A DNA stretch of 46,563 nucleotides from Comamonadaceae bacterium (GTDB lineage Bacteria > Pseudomonadota > Gammaproteobacteria > Burkholderiales > Burkholderiaceae_C), in NCBI GenBank assembly GCA_027488115.1, contig JAIYCG010000018.1, positions 1 to 46,563 of the forward strand, given 5' to 3'. Position numbers and translations under genes: made by a program. Shown here piece by piece: positions 1-9,895 of the stretch. The notes under the pieces were generated by a model. It was not told the DNA's origin and ran no database searches. It saw nothing but the letters and a program-made list of their open reading frames with translations. The number at the start of each line of letters is the position of its first letter. Position 1 is the first letter of the stretch.

Positions 1-1
1 C

Positions 2-2323
2 AAGGCTGCGTTTGGCAACGACCCCGTGTTGGCCACCATGCTCGATGCAGGCGGTGAATACGCTTGGCGCGCTCGTGGTGAAGAGCACATGTGGACGCCT
101 GACGCCATTGCCAAGTTGCAGCACAGCACCCGTGCCAACAACTGGACCACGTACAAAGAATACGCACAGATCATCAACGACCAAACCAAGCGTCAAATGA
201 CATTGCGCGGCTTGTTCGAATTCAAGATCGACCCTCTTAAGGCCATTCCCTTGGAAGAAGTGGAACCTGCCAGCGAAATCGTCAAACGTTTCGCCACAGG
301 TGCCATGTCTTTGGGTTCTATTTCTACAGAAGCACACGCCACGTTGGCCGTTGCTATGAACCGCATTGGCGGCAAGAGCAACACCGGTGAAGGCGGTGAA
401 GACTCCGCACGTTATCGCAACGAACTCAAAGGCATCCCGATCAAAAAGGGTGAGTCTTTGAAGAGCGTCATTGGCGCCAAAGAGGTGGAAGTCGACATGC
501 CTTTAGACGCTGGCGATTCTCTGCGCTCTAAGATCAAGCAAGTGGCTTCTGGCCGCTTCGGTGTCACCGCCGAGTACTTGCACAGTGCCGATCAAATTCA
601 GATCAAGATGGCGCAAGGTGCCAAGCCCGGTGAAGGTGGGCAGTTGCCAGGTGGCAAGGTGTCCGACTACATCGGCAAGCTGCGTCACTCTGTGCCCGGC
701 GTGGGTTTGATTTCACCCCCACCTCACCACGACATCTACTCCATTGAAGATTTGGCCCAACTCATTCACGACTTGAAAAACGTGGCGCCTCACAGCGACA
801 TCAGCGTCAAGTTGGTGTCTGAAATTGGCGTGGGCACCATTGCTGCAGGCGTGGCCAAGTGCAAGAGCGATCACTTGGTGATCGCTGGCCACGACGGCGG
901 TACCGGTGCATCACCTTGGTCTTCTATCAAGCACGCTGGTAGCCCATGGGAAATTGGTCTGGCAGAAACACAACAAACCTTGGTGCTGAACCGCTTGCGC
1001 GGCCGCATCCGTGTTCAAGCCGACGGTCAAATGAAGACCGGGCGCGACGTGGCTGTGGGGGCCTTGCTGGGTGCCGATGAGTTTGGCTTTGCCACCGCGC
1101 CGCTGGTGGTCGAAGGCTGCATCATGATGCGCAAATGCCACCTGAACACTTGCCCTGTGGGTGTGGCCACACAAGATCCTACGTTGCGTAAAAAGTTCTC
1201 TGGCAAGCCAGAGCACGTGGTCAATTACTTCTTCTTCATCGCCGAAGAAGTGCGTCAAATCATGGCGCAGTTGGGCATCAAGAAGTTTGACGACATGGTG
1301 GGCCGTGCCGATTTGCTCGACACGCGCAAAGGCATCGAGCACTGGAAATCAAGCGGTCTCGATTTCAGCCGTTTGTTGGCTGTGCCCGATGTGCCCGCAG
1401 ACGTGCCCCGTCGCCACATCGATGTGCAAGACCACGGTTTGGAAAAAGCTTTGGACAATGTGCTCATTGCCAAGAGCCGCGCTGCCATCGACAAAGGTGA
1501 GAAAGTGCAGTTCATGGAAGTGGCGCGCAACGTCAACCGTTCTGTGGGCGCCATGCTCTCAGGTGCGGTGACCAAAGTGCATCCAGAAGGTTTGCCAGAC
1601 GACACCATCCGCATTCAATTGGAAGGCACCGGCGGCCAATCCTTTGGCGCGTTTGTGGCCAAGGGCATTACCTTGTACCTGATTGGTGAAGCCAACGACT
1701 ACACCGGCAAAGGTTTGTCAGGCGGCCGCATTGTGGTTCGTCCTAGCCTGGAGTTCCGCGGCGTGGCCAGTCAAAACATCATTGTGGGCAACACGGTGAT
1801 GTACGGTGCTACCACAGGCGAAGCTTTCTTCGCAGGTGTGGGCGGTGAGCGTTTTGCAGTTCGCTTGTCAGGCGCCACGGCAGTGGTGGAAGGCACCGGC
1901 GACCATGGTTGTGAATACATGACCGGCGGTACTGTGGCCGTGTTGGGCAAAACAGGTCGCAACTTTGCGGCCGGTATGAGCGGCGGCATTGCCTATGTGT
2001 ACGACGAAGACGGCCAGTTTGCATCTCGCTGCAACACTGCCATGGTTAGCATGGAAAAAGTGTTGACCGTGGCCGAGCAAGAGGCTTCCGTGGACCGCAA
2101 AGTGTGGCACCGCGATCAAGCCGATGAAACACAGTTGAAGAAGTTGCTGGAAGACCACCACAAGTGGACCGGCAGCCAGCGCGCACGTGAATTGCTCGAC
2201 AACTGGGCGCAAGCGCGCATGAAGTTCGTGAAAGTGTTCCCGAACGAATACAAGCGCGCCTTGGGTGAAATCAACGCACGCAAAGCGGCGGCCAAGTCCA
2301 CAGACTCTGTGGCTGCTAACTAA
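2..2323 (+). CDS. gltB: Glutamate synthase (NADPH) large subunit, 3' part
   Basis: Partial gene: the reading frame is already open at base 2, so only about the last half of this roughly 1,500-residue enzyme is present. GltB converts 2-oxoglutarate plus glutamine to two glutamates. The visible part holds the FMN-binding synthase barrel (GEGG and GGTGASP motifs), the cysteine cluster C-x5-C-x4-C ([12 protein letters not shown]) that binds the 3Fe-4S centre, and the C-terminal glycine-rich beta-helix domain. The N-terminal glutaminase domain lies outside the window. It ends in TAA, 50 bp before gltD, its partner subunit, so the two are very likely one operon. Confidence 0.97.
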   Translation, partial: KAAFGNDPVLATMLDAGGEYAWRARGEEHMWTPDAIAKLQHSTRANNWTTYKEYAQIINDQTKRQMTLRGLFEFKIDPLKAIPLEEVEPASEIVKRFATGAMSLGSISTEAHATLAVAMNRIGGKSNTGEGGEDSARYRNELKGIPIKKGESLKSVIGAKEVEVDMPLDAGDSLRSKIKQVASGRFGVTAEYLHSADQIQIKMAQGAKPGEGGQLPGGKVSDYIGKLRHSVPGVGLISPPPHHDIYSIEDLAQLIHDLKNVAPHSDISVKLVSEIGVGTIAAGVAKCKSDHLVIAGHDGGTGASPWSSIKHAGSPWEIGLAETQQTLVLNRLRGRIRVQADGQMKTGRDVAVGALLGADEFGFATAPLVVEGCIMMRKCHLNTCPVGVATQDPTLRKKFSGKPEHVVNYFFFIAEEVRQIMAQLGIKKFDDMVGRADLLDTRKGIEHWKSSGLDFSRLLAVPDVPADVPRRHIDVQDHGLEKALDNVLIAKSRAAIDKGEKVQFMEVARNVNRSVGAMLSGAVTKVHPEGLPDDTIRIQLEGTGGQSFGAFVAKGITLYLIGEANDYTGKGLSGGRIVVRPSLEFRGVASQNIIVGNTVMYGATTGEAFFAGVGGERFAVRLSGATAVVEGTGDHGCEYMTGGTVAVLGKTGRNFAAGMSGGIAYVYDEDGQFASRCNTAMVSMEKVLTVAEQEASVDRKVWHRDQADETQLKKLLEDHHKWTGSQRARELLDNWAQARMKFVKVFPNEYKRALGEINARKAAAKSTDSVAAN

Positions 2324-2373
2324 GCAAGCAACTCATTGGCCTCAAGAGCACATAGAAATAACAAGGATTGAAC

Positions 2374-3840
2374 ATGGGAAAAATCACCGGCTTCATGGAA
2401 TTTGAACGCGTTGAAGAGGGTTACAAGCCCGTCGGCGAGCGCGTCAAAAATTACAAAGAGTTCGTCATCGGTTTGGACGAGTCACAAGCCAAAGCGCAAA
2501 GCGCTAGATGCATGGACTGCGGTACACCGTTTTGCAACAGCGGCTGCCCCGTCAACAACATCATTCCGGACTTCAACGATTTGGTATTTCAAGGTGATTG
2601 GAAAAACGCCATTGAAGTACTGCACAGCACCAACAACTTCCCAGAGTTCACGGGCCGCATTTGCCCCGCACCTTGCGAAGCTGCTTGCACACTGAATGTG
2701 GCTGACGATGCCGTGGGCATCAAGTCGATTGAGCACGCCATCATTGACCGTGCTTGGCAAGAAGGTTGGGTCAAGCCCCGTCCCGCTGCCCACAAGACTG
2801 GCAAAAAAGTAGCCGTGGTGGGCTCTGGCCCAGCCGGCATGGCCGCTGCCCAGCAATTGGCTCGCGTGGGTCACGATGTGACCTTGTTCGAAAAGAACGA
2901 CCGCATTGGTGGCTTGTTGCGTTACGGCATTCCCGATTTCAAAATGGAAAAGTCGCACATCGACCGCCGTGCTGAGCAGCTGATCGCTGAAGGCGTGACC
3001 CTCAAGACTGGCGTCATGGTGGGCAGTCTGCCTGCGGGTTCCAAGGTGACCAATTGGTCTCAAGAAACCATCAGCCCTGAGCAACTCCAGAAAGACTTCG
3101 ATGCCGTGTTGCTGACGGGTGGCTCAGAGCAATCACGTGACTTGAACGTGCCTGGCCGTGATTTGGCGGGTATTCACTTTGCGATGGAATTCTTGCCCCA
3201 GCAAAACAAGGTCAATGCGGGCGACCAGCTCAAAGACCAATTGCGCGCTGACGGCAAACACGTCATCGTGATTGGCGGCGGCGATACAGGCAGCGATTGC
3301 GTGGGCACTTCTAACCGCCATGGCGCGAAGAGCGTCACGCAGTTTGAGGTGATGCCTCAGCCACCTGAAGAAGAAAATCGTCCTTTGACATGGCCTTACT
3401 GGCCTCTCAAATTGCGCACCAGTTCTAGCCACGAAGAGGGCTGCACCCGAGAATTCGCCATTTCTACCCAAGAATTCATTGGCGAAAAAGGCAAAGTGAC
3501 CGGCCTTAAAACTGTGGAAGTTGAATTCAAAGACGGCAAGTTGGTGAATGTGCCAGGTACTGAAAAAACGTATCCCGCTGACATGGTCTTCTTGGCCATG
3601 GGCTTTGTGAACCCTGTTGCCACCATTTTGGATGCCTTTGGGGTCGACAAAGACAACCGCGGCAACGCCAAAGCCAGCACCGATTTCACTGGCGGCTATG
3701 CCACCAACGTTCCCAAAGTGTTTGCGGCTGGCGACATGCGCCGTGGTCAGTCCTTGGTGGTGTGGGCCATTCGGGAAGGCCGCCAAGCTGCCCGCTCAAT
3801 TGACGAATTCTTAATGGGAACCAGCGACTTACCCCGTTAA
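2374..3840 (+). CDS. gltD: Glutamate synthase small subunit
   Basis: Supplies electrons from NADPH through FAD and 4Fe-4S clusters to GltB. The N-terminal cluster cysteines are visible (C46, C49, C54, C58 and a second CPAPCEAAC group), followed by an FAD-binding VGSGPAG motif and an NADPH-binding [11 protein letters not shown] motif. It is 488 residues, normal for the family. I chose ATG 2374, which has AAGG at 2363-2366 seven bases upstream; a TTG two codons earlier is less likely. A hairpin terminator follows the gene. Confidence 0.97.
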   Translation: MGKITGFMEFERVEEGYKPVGERVKNYKEFVIGLDESQAKAQSARCMDCGTPFCNSGCPVNNIIPDFNDLVFQGDWKNAIEVLHSTNNFPEFTGRICPAPCEAACTLNVADDAVGIKSIEHAIIDRAWQEGWVKPRPAAHKTGKKVAVVGSGPAGMAAAQQLARVGHDVTLFEKNDRIGGLLRYGIPDFKMEKSHIDRRAEQLIAEGVTLKTGVMVGSLPAGSKVTNWSQETISPEQLQKDFDAVLLTGGSEQSRDLNVPGRDLAGIHFAMEFLPQQNKVNAGDQLKDQLRADGKHVIVIGGGDTGSDCVGTSNRHGAKSVTQFEVMPQPPEEENRPLTWPYWPLKLRTSSSHEEGCTREFAISTQEFIGEKGKVTGLKTVEVEFKDGKLVNVPGTEKTYPADMVFLAMGFVNPVATILDAFGVDKDNRGNAKASTDFTGGYATNVPKVFAAGDMRRGQSLVVWAIREGRQAARSIDEFLMGTSDLPR

Positions 3841-3914
3841 AATGAACGCAGACAGCTTAAGTGACGGAAACGCAAAACGCTTCACACTCACTTAACCTGA
3901 ACGCCTTATCCTCC

Positions 3915-3940
3915 AAAAGCCGGCGATCCCGGCTTTTGTT
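3915..3940 (+). terminator. Hairpin terminator after gltD, directly before mlaF
   Basis: A perfect 9-bp inverted repeat, AAAAGCCGG (3915-3923) and CCGGCTTTT (3929-3937), with a 5-base loop and a T-rich 3' arm. The hairpin ends only 12 bases before the mlaF start codon, so it either terminates gltBD transcripts or sits in the mla leader. Confidence 0.75.
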
Positions 3941-3949
3941 ATTTGACAC

Positions 3950-4765
3950 ATGACCTTGCCCAACACTTCTCTGCTGGTTGAACTCAAAAGCCTCAGCTTC
4001 GGCTATGGGGACCGGGTCATCTTGAACGACATCTCTTTTGGCATCCCGCGTGGCAAAGTCACGGCCCTCATGGGTGTGTCTGGCGGTGGCAAGACCACCG
4101 TTCTGCGCATGATTGGCGGCCAATACACCGCACAGAAAGGGCAACTCACATTCGATGGTCAAGATGTGGGTCAGATGAACACCGAGCAACTCTATGCAGC
4201 ACGCAGACGCATGGGCATGTTGTTTCAATTTGGTGCCTTGTTCACAGACATGAACGTGTTTGACAACGTCGCGTTTCCATTGAGGGAGCACACCAAAATG
4301 TCGGAGTCTATGGTGCGCGACATTGTGTTGATGAAGCTCGATGCAGTGGGCTTGCGAGGTGCCAGAAACTTAATGCCTTCTGAAATTTCAGGTGGTATGG
4401 GCAGACGCGTCGCACTGGCCCGCGCCATTGCGCTGGATCCTGACTTGATGATGTACGACGAACCTTTTGCCGGCCTTGACCCCATTTCTTTGGGTACAGC
4501 GGCAAGGCTCATTCGAAGGTTGAACGACAGCTTGGGCATTACCAGCGTGGTAGTGTCTCACGACGTTGACGAAACATTCCAGATTGCCGACCATGTGGTG
4601 GTCTTGGCCAACGGCAAGGTGGCAGCCCAAGGTACGCCTGAATCACTCAGACAAACTTCAGACCCGCTCGTTCACCAATTTGTGAATGGTCTCAGTGATG
4701 GGCCTGTTCATTTTCATTATCCAGCCACGGCCATTGCAGAAGATTTTGGTGGTGTTTCTCAATGA
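3950..4765 (+). CDS. mlaF: Phospholipid transport ABC ATPase MlaF
   Basis: ATPase of the inner-membrane MlaFEDB complex, which moves phospholipids between the inner membrane and the periplasmic carrier MlaC. Walker A GVSGGGKTT is at residues 42-50, the signature ISGGM at 146-150, Walker B LMMYDE at 166-171 and the switch histidine at 204. The 271-residue length fits MlaF. It is first of six consecutive mla genes, and its stop overlaps the mlaE start by four bases (ATGA). No clear Shine-Dalgarno sequence precedes ATG 3950. Confidence 0.96.
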   Translation: MTLPNTSLLVELKSLSFGYGDRVILNDISFGIPRGKVTALMGVSGGGKTTVLRMIGGQYTAQKGQLTFDGQDVGQMNTEQLYAARRRMGMLFQFGALFTDMNVFDNVAFPLREHTKMSESMVRDIVLMKLDAVGLRGARNLMPSEISGGMGRRVALARAIALDPDLMMYDEPFAGLDPISLGTAARLIRRLNDSLGITSVVVSHDVDETFQIADHVVVLANGKVAAQGTPESLRQTSDPLVHQFVNGLSDGPVHFHYPATAIAEDFGGVSQ

Positions 4766-5544
4766 TCTTTTTTCATCCCGCTGAACTTGGATATCGGGTT
4801 CGTCAGAAATTGGCGGATTGGGGATATGGCGCGCGTTTGTTTGCTCAGTTGGCCATGCTATCGGGTGCAAGCCTAAAGCGCTTTGGGCTGGTTCGCGACC
4901 AAGTTCACTTTTTAGGCAATTACTCTTTGGCCATCATCACCGTCTCTGGCTTGTTTGTCGGATTCGTTTTAGGCTTGCAGGGTTACTACACCTTGCAGCG
5001 GTATGGTTCAGCCGATGCGCTAGGCTTGTTGGTGGCACTCAGTTTGGTGCGCGAGTTGGGGCCCGTGGTGGCCGCTTTGTTGTTTGCAGGCAGGGCTGGC
5101 GCGTCCATCACTGCAGAAATTGGTTTAATGCGCGCAGGTGAGCAACTAACCGCTTTGGAAATGATGGCGGTTGATCCCAAGCTGCGAATTTTGGCGCCTC
5201 GTTTGTGGGGGGGCATCATTGCTTTGCCTCTTCTCACAGCTGTTTTCAGTGCCGTTGGCATTTTGGGTGGTTATGTGGTGGGTGTGCTGCTCATTGGCGT
5301 CGATGCCGGTTCATTTTGGAGTCAAATGCAAAGCGGTGTTGATGTGTTCAAAGATGTGGGCAACGGCATGATCAAAAGCGTGGTGTTTGGCGTGGCAGTG
5401 ACCTTCATTGCTTTGCTGCAAGGTTATGTGGCTCAGCCAACACCCGATGGTGTGGCTTCTGCGACCACTCGAAGCGTGGTCATCTCTTCGTTGTCTGTTT
5501 TAGGACTGGACTTCATCCTGACGGTGATGATGTTCAGCATTTAA
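4762..5544 (+). CDS. mlaE: Phospholipid transport permease MlaE
   Basis: Integral membrane permease of the Mla ABC transporter. It is 260 residues, with an amphipathic N-terminus and about five hydrophobic segments. The conserved MlaE core is visible (LVRELGPVVAALLFAGRAG, then the EIG...EQ motif near ITAEIGLMRAGEQ). It overlaps mlaF by four bases and is followed ten bases later by mlaD, which indicates translational coupling. Confidence 0.96.
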   Translation: MIFFHPAELGYRVRQKLADWGYGARLFAQLAMLSGASLKRFGLVRDQVHFLGNYSLAIITVSGLFVGFVLGLQGYYTLQRYGSADALGLLVALSLVRELGPVVAALLFAGRAGASITAEIGLMRAGEQLTALEMMAVDPKLRILAPRLWGGIIALPLLTAVFSAVGILGGYVVGVLLIGVDAGSFWSQMQSGVDVFKDVGNGMIKSVVFGVAVTFIALLQGYVAQPTPDGVASATTRSVVISSLSVLGLDFILTVMMFSI

Positions 5545-5554
5545 GGAGGACGTG

Positions 5555-6037
5555 ATGCAACGTTCAAAAAATGATGTGTGGGTGGGATTGTTTGTGTTGA
5601 TGGGCTTGGCTGCGGTGCTTTTCTTAGCCCTTAAATCGGCCAACTTGCTTCAATACAGTTGGTCCAAAAATTACACGGTCACTGCTAAGTTTGACAACAT
5701 TGGCGGTCTTAAAAAAGGCGCGGCCGTCAAGAGTGCGGGTGTGGTGGTGGGCCGTGTTGACACCATTCAATTTGACGGTGATAGCTTTCAAGCCAAAGTG
5801 AGCTTGGCTTTGCAAAATCAGTTTGCCTTTCCCAAAGACAGCTCTTTGAAAATTCTCACCAGTGGATTGTTGGGAGAACAGTACGTGGGCATTGTGGCTG
5901 GCGCCGATGAAAAAAACCTGGTGGCAGGTGACAACATTGGATCTACCCAATCGGCGGTTGTCTTGGAGAATTTAATCAGTCAATTTTTGTACAGCAAAGC
6001 GGCTGATCCTGCAGCACCTTCTTCTGGAACTAAATAA
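5555..6037 (+). CDS. mlaD: MCE-domain lipid-binding subunit MlaD
   Basis: Substrate-binding subunit of the Mla transporter: one N-terminal membrane anchor (about residues 9-26) and a single periplasmic MCE domain (about 38-115) whose hexamer forms the lipid tunnel. The motif GGLKKGAAVKSAGVVVG is typical of MCE domains. It is 160 residues. I chose ATG 5555 because a strong AAGGAGG (5543-5549) lies five bases upstream; the GTG one codon earlier is too close to it. The stop shares one base with the mlaA start (TAATG). Confidence 0.96.
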   Translation: MQRSKNDVWVGLFVLMGLAAVLFLALKSANLLQYSWSKNYTVTAKFDNIGGLKKGAAVKSAGVVVGRVDTIQFDGDSFQAKVSLALQNQFAFPKDSSLKILTSGLLGEQYVGIVAGADEKNLVAGDNIGSTQSAVVLENLISQFLYSKAADPAAPSSGTK

Positions 6038-6834
6038 TGAGAGTTTGGTTGCGCTTGCGCATTGGCTTCTTTATCTTCGCATTATTGGTTTTGCAAGGCT
6101 GTGCCTCTTTGAAAGGGCCAGATCCGTCGGATCCTCTTGAGCCTCTTAACCGAAAAGTGACTGCCTTCAACGATGTGGCAGACGACGTCGTGCTTCGCCC
6201 AGTGGCTGTTTTGTATGGTCAAGTTTTGCCCGTTGTGGTTCGCAAAGGCATTGGCAATTTTTTCAGCAATCAAAGTGATGTGATGTCTTTTTTCAATAGC
6301 CTTGCGCAATTGAAATTAGAGGCCGCAGCCAAAAATGCCATGCGCGTGGGTATCAACACCACCATGGGTCTGGGGGGCATTATTGATTGGGCAACTGAAT
6401 TCAAAATCGACAAGCACAAAGAGGACTTTGGTCAGACCATGGCGTTTTGGGGTGTTTCATCAGGTCCTTATGTGGTTTTGCCGTTCTTTGGGCCTTCTAC
6501 CATTCGGGATAGTTTCGGACTTTACGTCGATGTCAAAACAGATGTGAACCAACAATTCAAAGACAATGCGGTTAGAAATACGCTGACTTTGTTGCGTTTG
6601 ACCGACAAGCGGGAGCGCTATTTAACCTTGTCTGACGCTGTCAAACAAGCCTCCTTAGACCCCTACACCTTCACGCGAGACGCCTATTTGCAAAAGCGTT
6701 TGAACGATATTTACGATGGCAACCCGCCCATGATGGAAGACCTTGAAGATCCAGACCAGGCGACGCCCATGGTGGCCCCTAACCAACCGGGCGCTAGAGC
6801 CAATCAAGAGCCGCCAAAGGCCTTCAAACCTTAA
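6037..6834 (+). CDS. mlaA: Outer-membrane lipoprotein MlaA (VacJ)
   Basis: Outer-membrane component that removes misplaced phospholipids from the outer leaflet and hands them to MlaC. A lipoprotein signal peptide ends in the lipobox LQGC (lipidated C22). The MlaA core follows (DPLEPLNRKVTAFND, then GGIIDWAT and LPFFGPSTIRDSFG). The C-terminal 40 residues are acidic and proline-rich, a variable tail. In E. coli mlaA is unlinked to the other genes; here it sits inside the operon between mlaD and mlaC, an arrangement I associate with Burkholderiales. Confidence 0.96.
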   Translation: MRVWLRLRIGFFIFALLVLQGCASLKGPDPSDPLEPLNRKVTAFNDVADDVVLRPVAVLYGQVLPVVVRKGIGNFFSNQSDVMSFFNSLAQLKLEAAAKNAMRVGINTTMGLGGIIDWATEFKIDKHKEDFGQTMAFWGVSSGPYVVLPFFGPSTIRDSFGLYVDVKTDVNQQFKDNAVRNTLTLLRLTDKRERYLTLSDAVKQASLDPYTFTRDAYLQKRLNDIYDGNPPMMEDLEDPDQATPMVAPNQPGARANQEPPKAFKP

Positions 6835-6897
6835 AAGCCTTGTGCCATTTAAGAATTGAGCGTGGTGGTTTAATCAACCTTTTTGAAGCTAGCGCGT

Positions 6898-6918
6898 TAA
6901 AGAGTCAAACGCTCTTTA
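6898..6918 (+). other. Small hairpin just upstream of mlaC
   Basis: Perfect 7-bp inverted repeat TAAAGAG / CTCTTTA with a 7-base loop, in the 96-bp mlaA-mlaC gap and ending 12 bases before the mlaC start codon. There is no T-tract, so it is not a typical terminator. It could be an mRNA processing or stability element. The function is unknown. Confidence 0.35.
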
Positions 6919-6930
6919 TGATCTCACCTT

Positions 6931-7569
6931 ATGAATCGCAAATTCTTTACTTTGATATGGTCTGTTGTCTGGGCATTCGGCTTTGCTTTGAGTTCGGTCC
7001 AAGTTTTGGCTGCCGATGAGGCGCCTGATGCCTTTGTGAAACGCATTTCGAATGAAACCTTGGATGCGGTGCGTTCCGACAAAAACATCAAAGGCGGTGA
7101 CATCAACAAGATCATGCAATTGGTCGATAACAAGCTGATGCAGCATGTTAATTTCCGACGCATGACCGCCTTGGCCACCGGCCCAGGTTGGCGCAAGGCC
7201 ACGCCTGAGCAACAAGATCGTTTGCAAGAAGAGTTTAAATTGTTGCTCATTCGCACTTATTCGGGCGCACTCAGCCAAATCAATGATCAGGTCATTGAAG
7301 TCAAGCCTTTGCGCGGTGCAAGCGATGACAAAAACTTGGTGGTCCAAACCGAAGTCAAAGGCAGAGGTGAGCCCATCCAGCTTGACTATCGCCTTGAAAA
7401 AACGCCCGGCGAAGGCGCTGGCTGGAAAATTTTTGACCTCAACGTCTTGGGTATTTGGTTGGTGGAAAACTACCGCTCGCAATTCTCAAAAGAAATCAAT
7501 GCAGGTGGCGTGGATGGTTTGATCAAGAGCTTGTCCGATCGCAACAAATCGAATGCTAAAAAAGCTTAA
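6931..7569 (+). CDS. mlaC: Periplasmic phospholipid carrier MlaC
   Basis: Soluble periplasmic shuttle between the MlaA complex and MlaFEDB. A Sec-type signal peptide (residues 1 to about 28, cleavage after VLA) precedes a typical MlaC/Ttg2 domain with the motifs RMTALATGPGW and LLIRTYSGAL and the conserved GWKIFDLNVLGIWL. At 212 residues it is a normal length. It is separated from mlaA by 96 bp but is in the same direction. Confidence 0.95.
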   Translation: MNRKFFTLIWSVVWAFGFALSSVQVLAADEAPDAFVKRISNETLDAVRSDKNIKGGDINKIMQLVDNKLMQHVNFRRMTALATGPGWRKATPEQQDRLQEEFKLLLIRTYSGALSQINDQVIEVKPLRGASDDKNLVVQTEVKGRGEPIQLDYRLEKTPGEGAGWKIFDLNVLGIWLVENYRSQFSKEINAGGVDGLIKSLSDRNKSNAKKA

Positions 7570-7608
7570 TTTCGAACTTGGAATCGCGCGCCTGATGCCG
7601 ACTCAAGC

Positions 7609-7893
7609 ATGTCCACAGCTCTTTTAATCTTGCCCTCCGATTTGCGCCATGGCAATGCTGCCAACAGCTTGGCAAAGTTGCAAGCTCAAATTCGCAACAG
7701 TCCCGATGCCGAGGTGGAAATCCAAGCCGGACAGCTGACCGACTTCGACTCATCGGCTCTGGCCGTACTCCTGGGATGCCGACGAGAAGCCGAAAGTCTG
7801 TCAAAAACTTTGAAATTTAAGCAATTCCCGGCCAAATTACGCGAATTGGCCCTGCTTTATGGGGTGTCTGAGCTCTTGGTCGAAAGCACATGA
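7609..7893 (+). CDS. mlaB: STAS-domain protein MlaB
   Basis: Cytoplasmic STAS protein that binds MlaF and is needed for transporter activity. It is 94 residues, one STAS domain, with the characteristic TDFDSSALAVLLG segment (residues 44-56; S48 and S49 sit at the conserved serine position). It lies last in the mlaFEDACB cluster, 39 bp after mlaC and 18 bp before the next ABC ATPase. STAS sequences are weakly conserved, so the assignment relies partly on position. Confidence 0.88.
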   Translation: MSTALLILPSDLRHGNAANSLAKLQAQIRNSPDAEVEIQAGQLTDFDSSALAVLLGCRREAESLSKTLKFKQFPAKLRELALLYGVSELLVEST

Positions 7894-7911
7894 CCGTAAA
7901 ATAGGGGGCTC

Positions 7912-8829
7912 ATGCCCGCCATCTCTTTTCAAACCGTTTCCAAAACTTACCCTGCCAAACAGCCTGGCAGTGAGCCTTTCACAGCACTCAACAAAGTAAG
8001 CTTTGACATTGCTGAGGGTGAGTTTTTTGGCCTGCTCGGCCCCAATGGCGCCGGTAAAACCACCCTCATCAGCATTCTGGCAGGCCTTAGCAAAGCCACT
8101 GAAGGCCGAGTCATGGTGCATGGCAAGGATGTCCAATTGGATTACGCTCATACGCGGCGCATGCTGGGTGTGGTCCCTCAAGAGCTGGTCTTTGACCCCT
8201 TCTTCACCGTTCGGGAAGCCTTGCGTTTTCAATCGGGTTATTTTGGCGTTCAAAAAAACGATGCATGGCTTGATGAGTTGCTAGACAGCTTAGGTCTCTC
8301 AGACAAAGCCAATTCAAACATGCGGCAGCTCTCCGGCGGTATGAAGCGCCGCGTTTTGGTGGCCCAAGCTTTGGTTCACAAGCCCCGCGTCATTGTCCTG
8401 GATGAGCCCACGGCTGGCGTCGATGTAGAGCTTAGGCAAACCTTGTGGCAATTCATCGCCAAGTTAAACCGTGAAGGCCATACTGTTTTGCTCACCACCC
8501 ATTATTTGGAAGAAGCTGAAGCGCTGTGTGGCCGCTTGGCCATGCTCAAACAAGGTCGGGTATTGGCTTTGGCAAGCACGTCTGAGTTGTTGAAGTCTGC
8601 TTCAAGCAACGTGCTGCGCTTCAAGTTGGACGGTCAACTCCCTATTGAGTTGGCAGCCAAGGCGCGCATCACGGGTCGCATCGTTCAGTTTCCAGCGCAC
8701 GACGCCGTTGAAATAGAAACCTACCTTGCCGCGGTTCGCCAAGCAGGCTTGGTTGCAGAGGATGTTGAAATTCGCAAGGCCGACTTAGAAGATGTGTTTT
8801 TAGATGTGATGGCCGAGGGCAAATCATGA
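7912..8829 (+). CDS. yadG: YadG-type ABC exporter ATPase
   Basis: ATP-binding subunit of an ABC-2 type exporter. Walker A GPNGAGKTT is at residues 43-51, the signature LSGGM at 140-144 and Walker B VIVLDE at 160-165, with a drug-exporter-like C-terminal domain; 305 residues. Its stop overlaps the start of the permease gene by four bases (ATGA), so the two form one transporter. The substrate is not evident. It follows mlaB by 18 bp, suggesting co-transcription with the mla genes. Confidence 0.88.
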   Translation: MPAISFQTVSKTYPAKQPGSEPFTALNKVSFDIAEGEFFGLLGPNGAGKTTLISILAGLSKATEGRVMVHGKDVQLDYAHTRRMLGVVPQELVFDPFFTVREALRFQSGYFGVQKNDAWLDELLDSLGLSDKANSNMRQLSGGMKRRVLVAQALVHKPRVIVLDEPTAGVDVELRQTLWQFIAKLNREGHTVLLTTHYLEEAEALCGRLAMLKQGRVLALASTSELLKSASSNVLRFKLDGQLPIELAAKARITGRIVQFPAHDAVEIETYLAAVRQAGLVAEDVEIRKADLEDVFLDVMAEGKS

Positions 8830-9581
8830 ACGGCTGGCGCATGTTGTTGTACAAAGAGGTGTTGCGCTTTTGGAAGGTTGCATTCCAAACCATAGCAGCG
8901 CCCGTTCTCACCTCCGTTCTCTACATGATGATTTTCGGCCATGTCTTAGAAGACCATGTGAAGGTCTATGACAGCGTGCCTTACACGGCGTTTTTATTGC
9001 CCGGCCTCATCATGATGAGCGTCTTACAAAATGCTTTTGCCAACAGCTCTTCCAGCTTGGTGCAAAGCAAAATCATGGGCAATATCGTCTTCTTGTTGCT
9101 CACCCCCTTGTCTCACTGGCATTGGTTTGTGGCCTATGTCGGGTCATCGATGTTGCGCGGTTTGGCTGTGGGTTTTGGTGTGTTTGCCGTCACGGTTTGG
9201 TTTGCGCCTTTGCAGTACCATGCGCCAGTTTGGATTTTGGTTTTTGCCGTCCTGTGTGCCGGCTTGTTGGGCGCCCTAGGCTTGGTTGCAGGACTTTGGT
9301 CTGAAAAATTTGACCAAATGGCGGCTTTTCAAAGTTTTGTGATCATGCCCATGACCTTCTTGTCGGGCGTTTTTTACTCCATTCATTCTTTGCCGCCCTT
9401 TTGGCAAGGCTTGAGTCACTTAAATCCTTTCTTCTACATGATTGACGGTTTCAGATACGGCTTCTTTGGCCAAAGCGATGTCTCGCCTTGGACCAGCTTG
9501 GCGGTTGTTTCTGTGGCCATGTTGGCTGTCAGCACTTTGGCCATTCAATTGCTGAAATCAGGCTACAAAATCAGAGGCTGA
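8826..9581 (+). CDS. yadH: YadH-type ABC-2 transporter permease
   Basis: Membrane partner of the preceding ATPase: 251 residues with about six hydrophobic helices and the ABC-2 family motif near the C-terminus (FLSGVFYSIHSLP, then LNPFFYMIDGFRYGF). It resembles YadH/NodJ-like permeases. The substrate is unknown; placement after the mla operon invites the idea of an envelope lipid or glycan, but that is only inference. Confidence 0.88.
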   Translation: MNGWRMLLYKEVLRFWKVAFQTIAAPVLTSVLYMMIFGHVLEDHVKVYDSVPYTAFLLPGLIMMSVLQNAFANSSSSLVQSKIMGNIVFLLLTPLSHWHWFVAYVGSSMLRGLAVGFGVFAVTVWFAPLQYHAPVWILVFAVLCAGLLGALGLVAGLWSEKFDQMAAFQSFVIMPMTFLSGVFYSIHSLPPFWQGLSHLNPFFYMIDGFRYGFFGQSDVSPWTSLAVVSVAMLAVSTLAIQLLKSGYKIRG

Positions 9582-9606
9582 TTTCATTTTCCAAGTACCT
9601 CACCCC

Positions 9607-9849
9607 ATGACTGCAGAACAAATACAAGCCATGATTGCCGCCGGCCTTTCGTGCGATCACCTAAGCGTCGACGGCGATGGTCGCCATTGGCAAGCTGTGG
9701 TGGTTTCTCCTCAATTTGAAGGTCTGCGTCTCATTGCGCGGCATCAAAAGGTATACGCCACCTTGGGCAACAAAATGCAAAACGATGAGGTGCATGCCTT
9801 GTCCATGAAAACTTTCACGCCAGCTGAATGGGCAAAAGCGCAAGCTTGA
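9607..9849 (+). CDS. ibaG: BolA-family protein IbaG (YrbA)
   Basis: Short BolA-like protein of 80 residues, thought to act with monothiol glutaredoxins in iron-sulfur trafficking. The conserved BolA C-terminal segment is seen as NDEVHALSMKTF, with the cluster-binding histidine at H63. It lies 25 bp after yadH and 46 bp before murA. In E. coli this gene is also next to murA and follows the mla genes, which supports the assignment. Confidence 0.92.
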   Translation: MTAEQIQAMIAAGLSCDHLSVDGDGRHWQAVVVSPQFEGLRLIARHQKVYATLGNKMQNDEVHALSMKTFTPAEWAKAQA

Positions 9850-9895
9850 ACATTTGGTCCAATCAGCTCGCGCATACAGCAATTCACTCTAAAAA

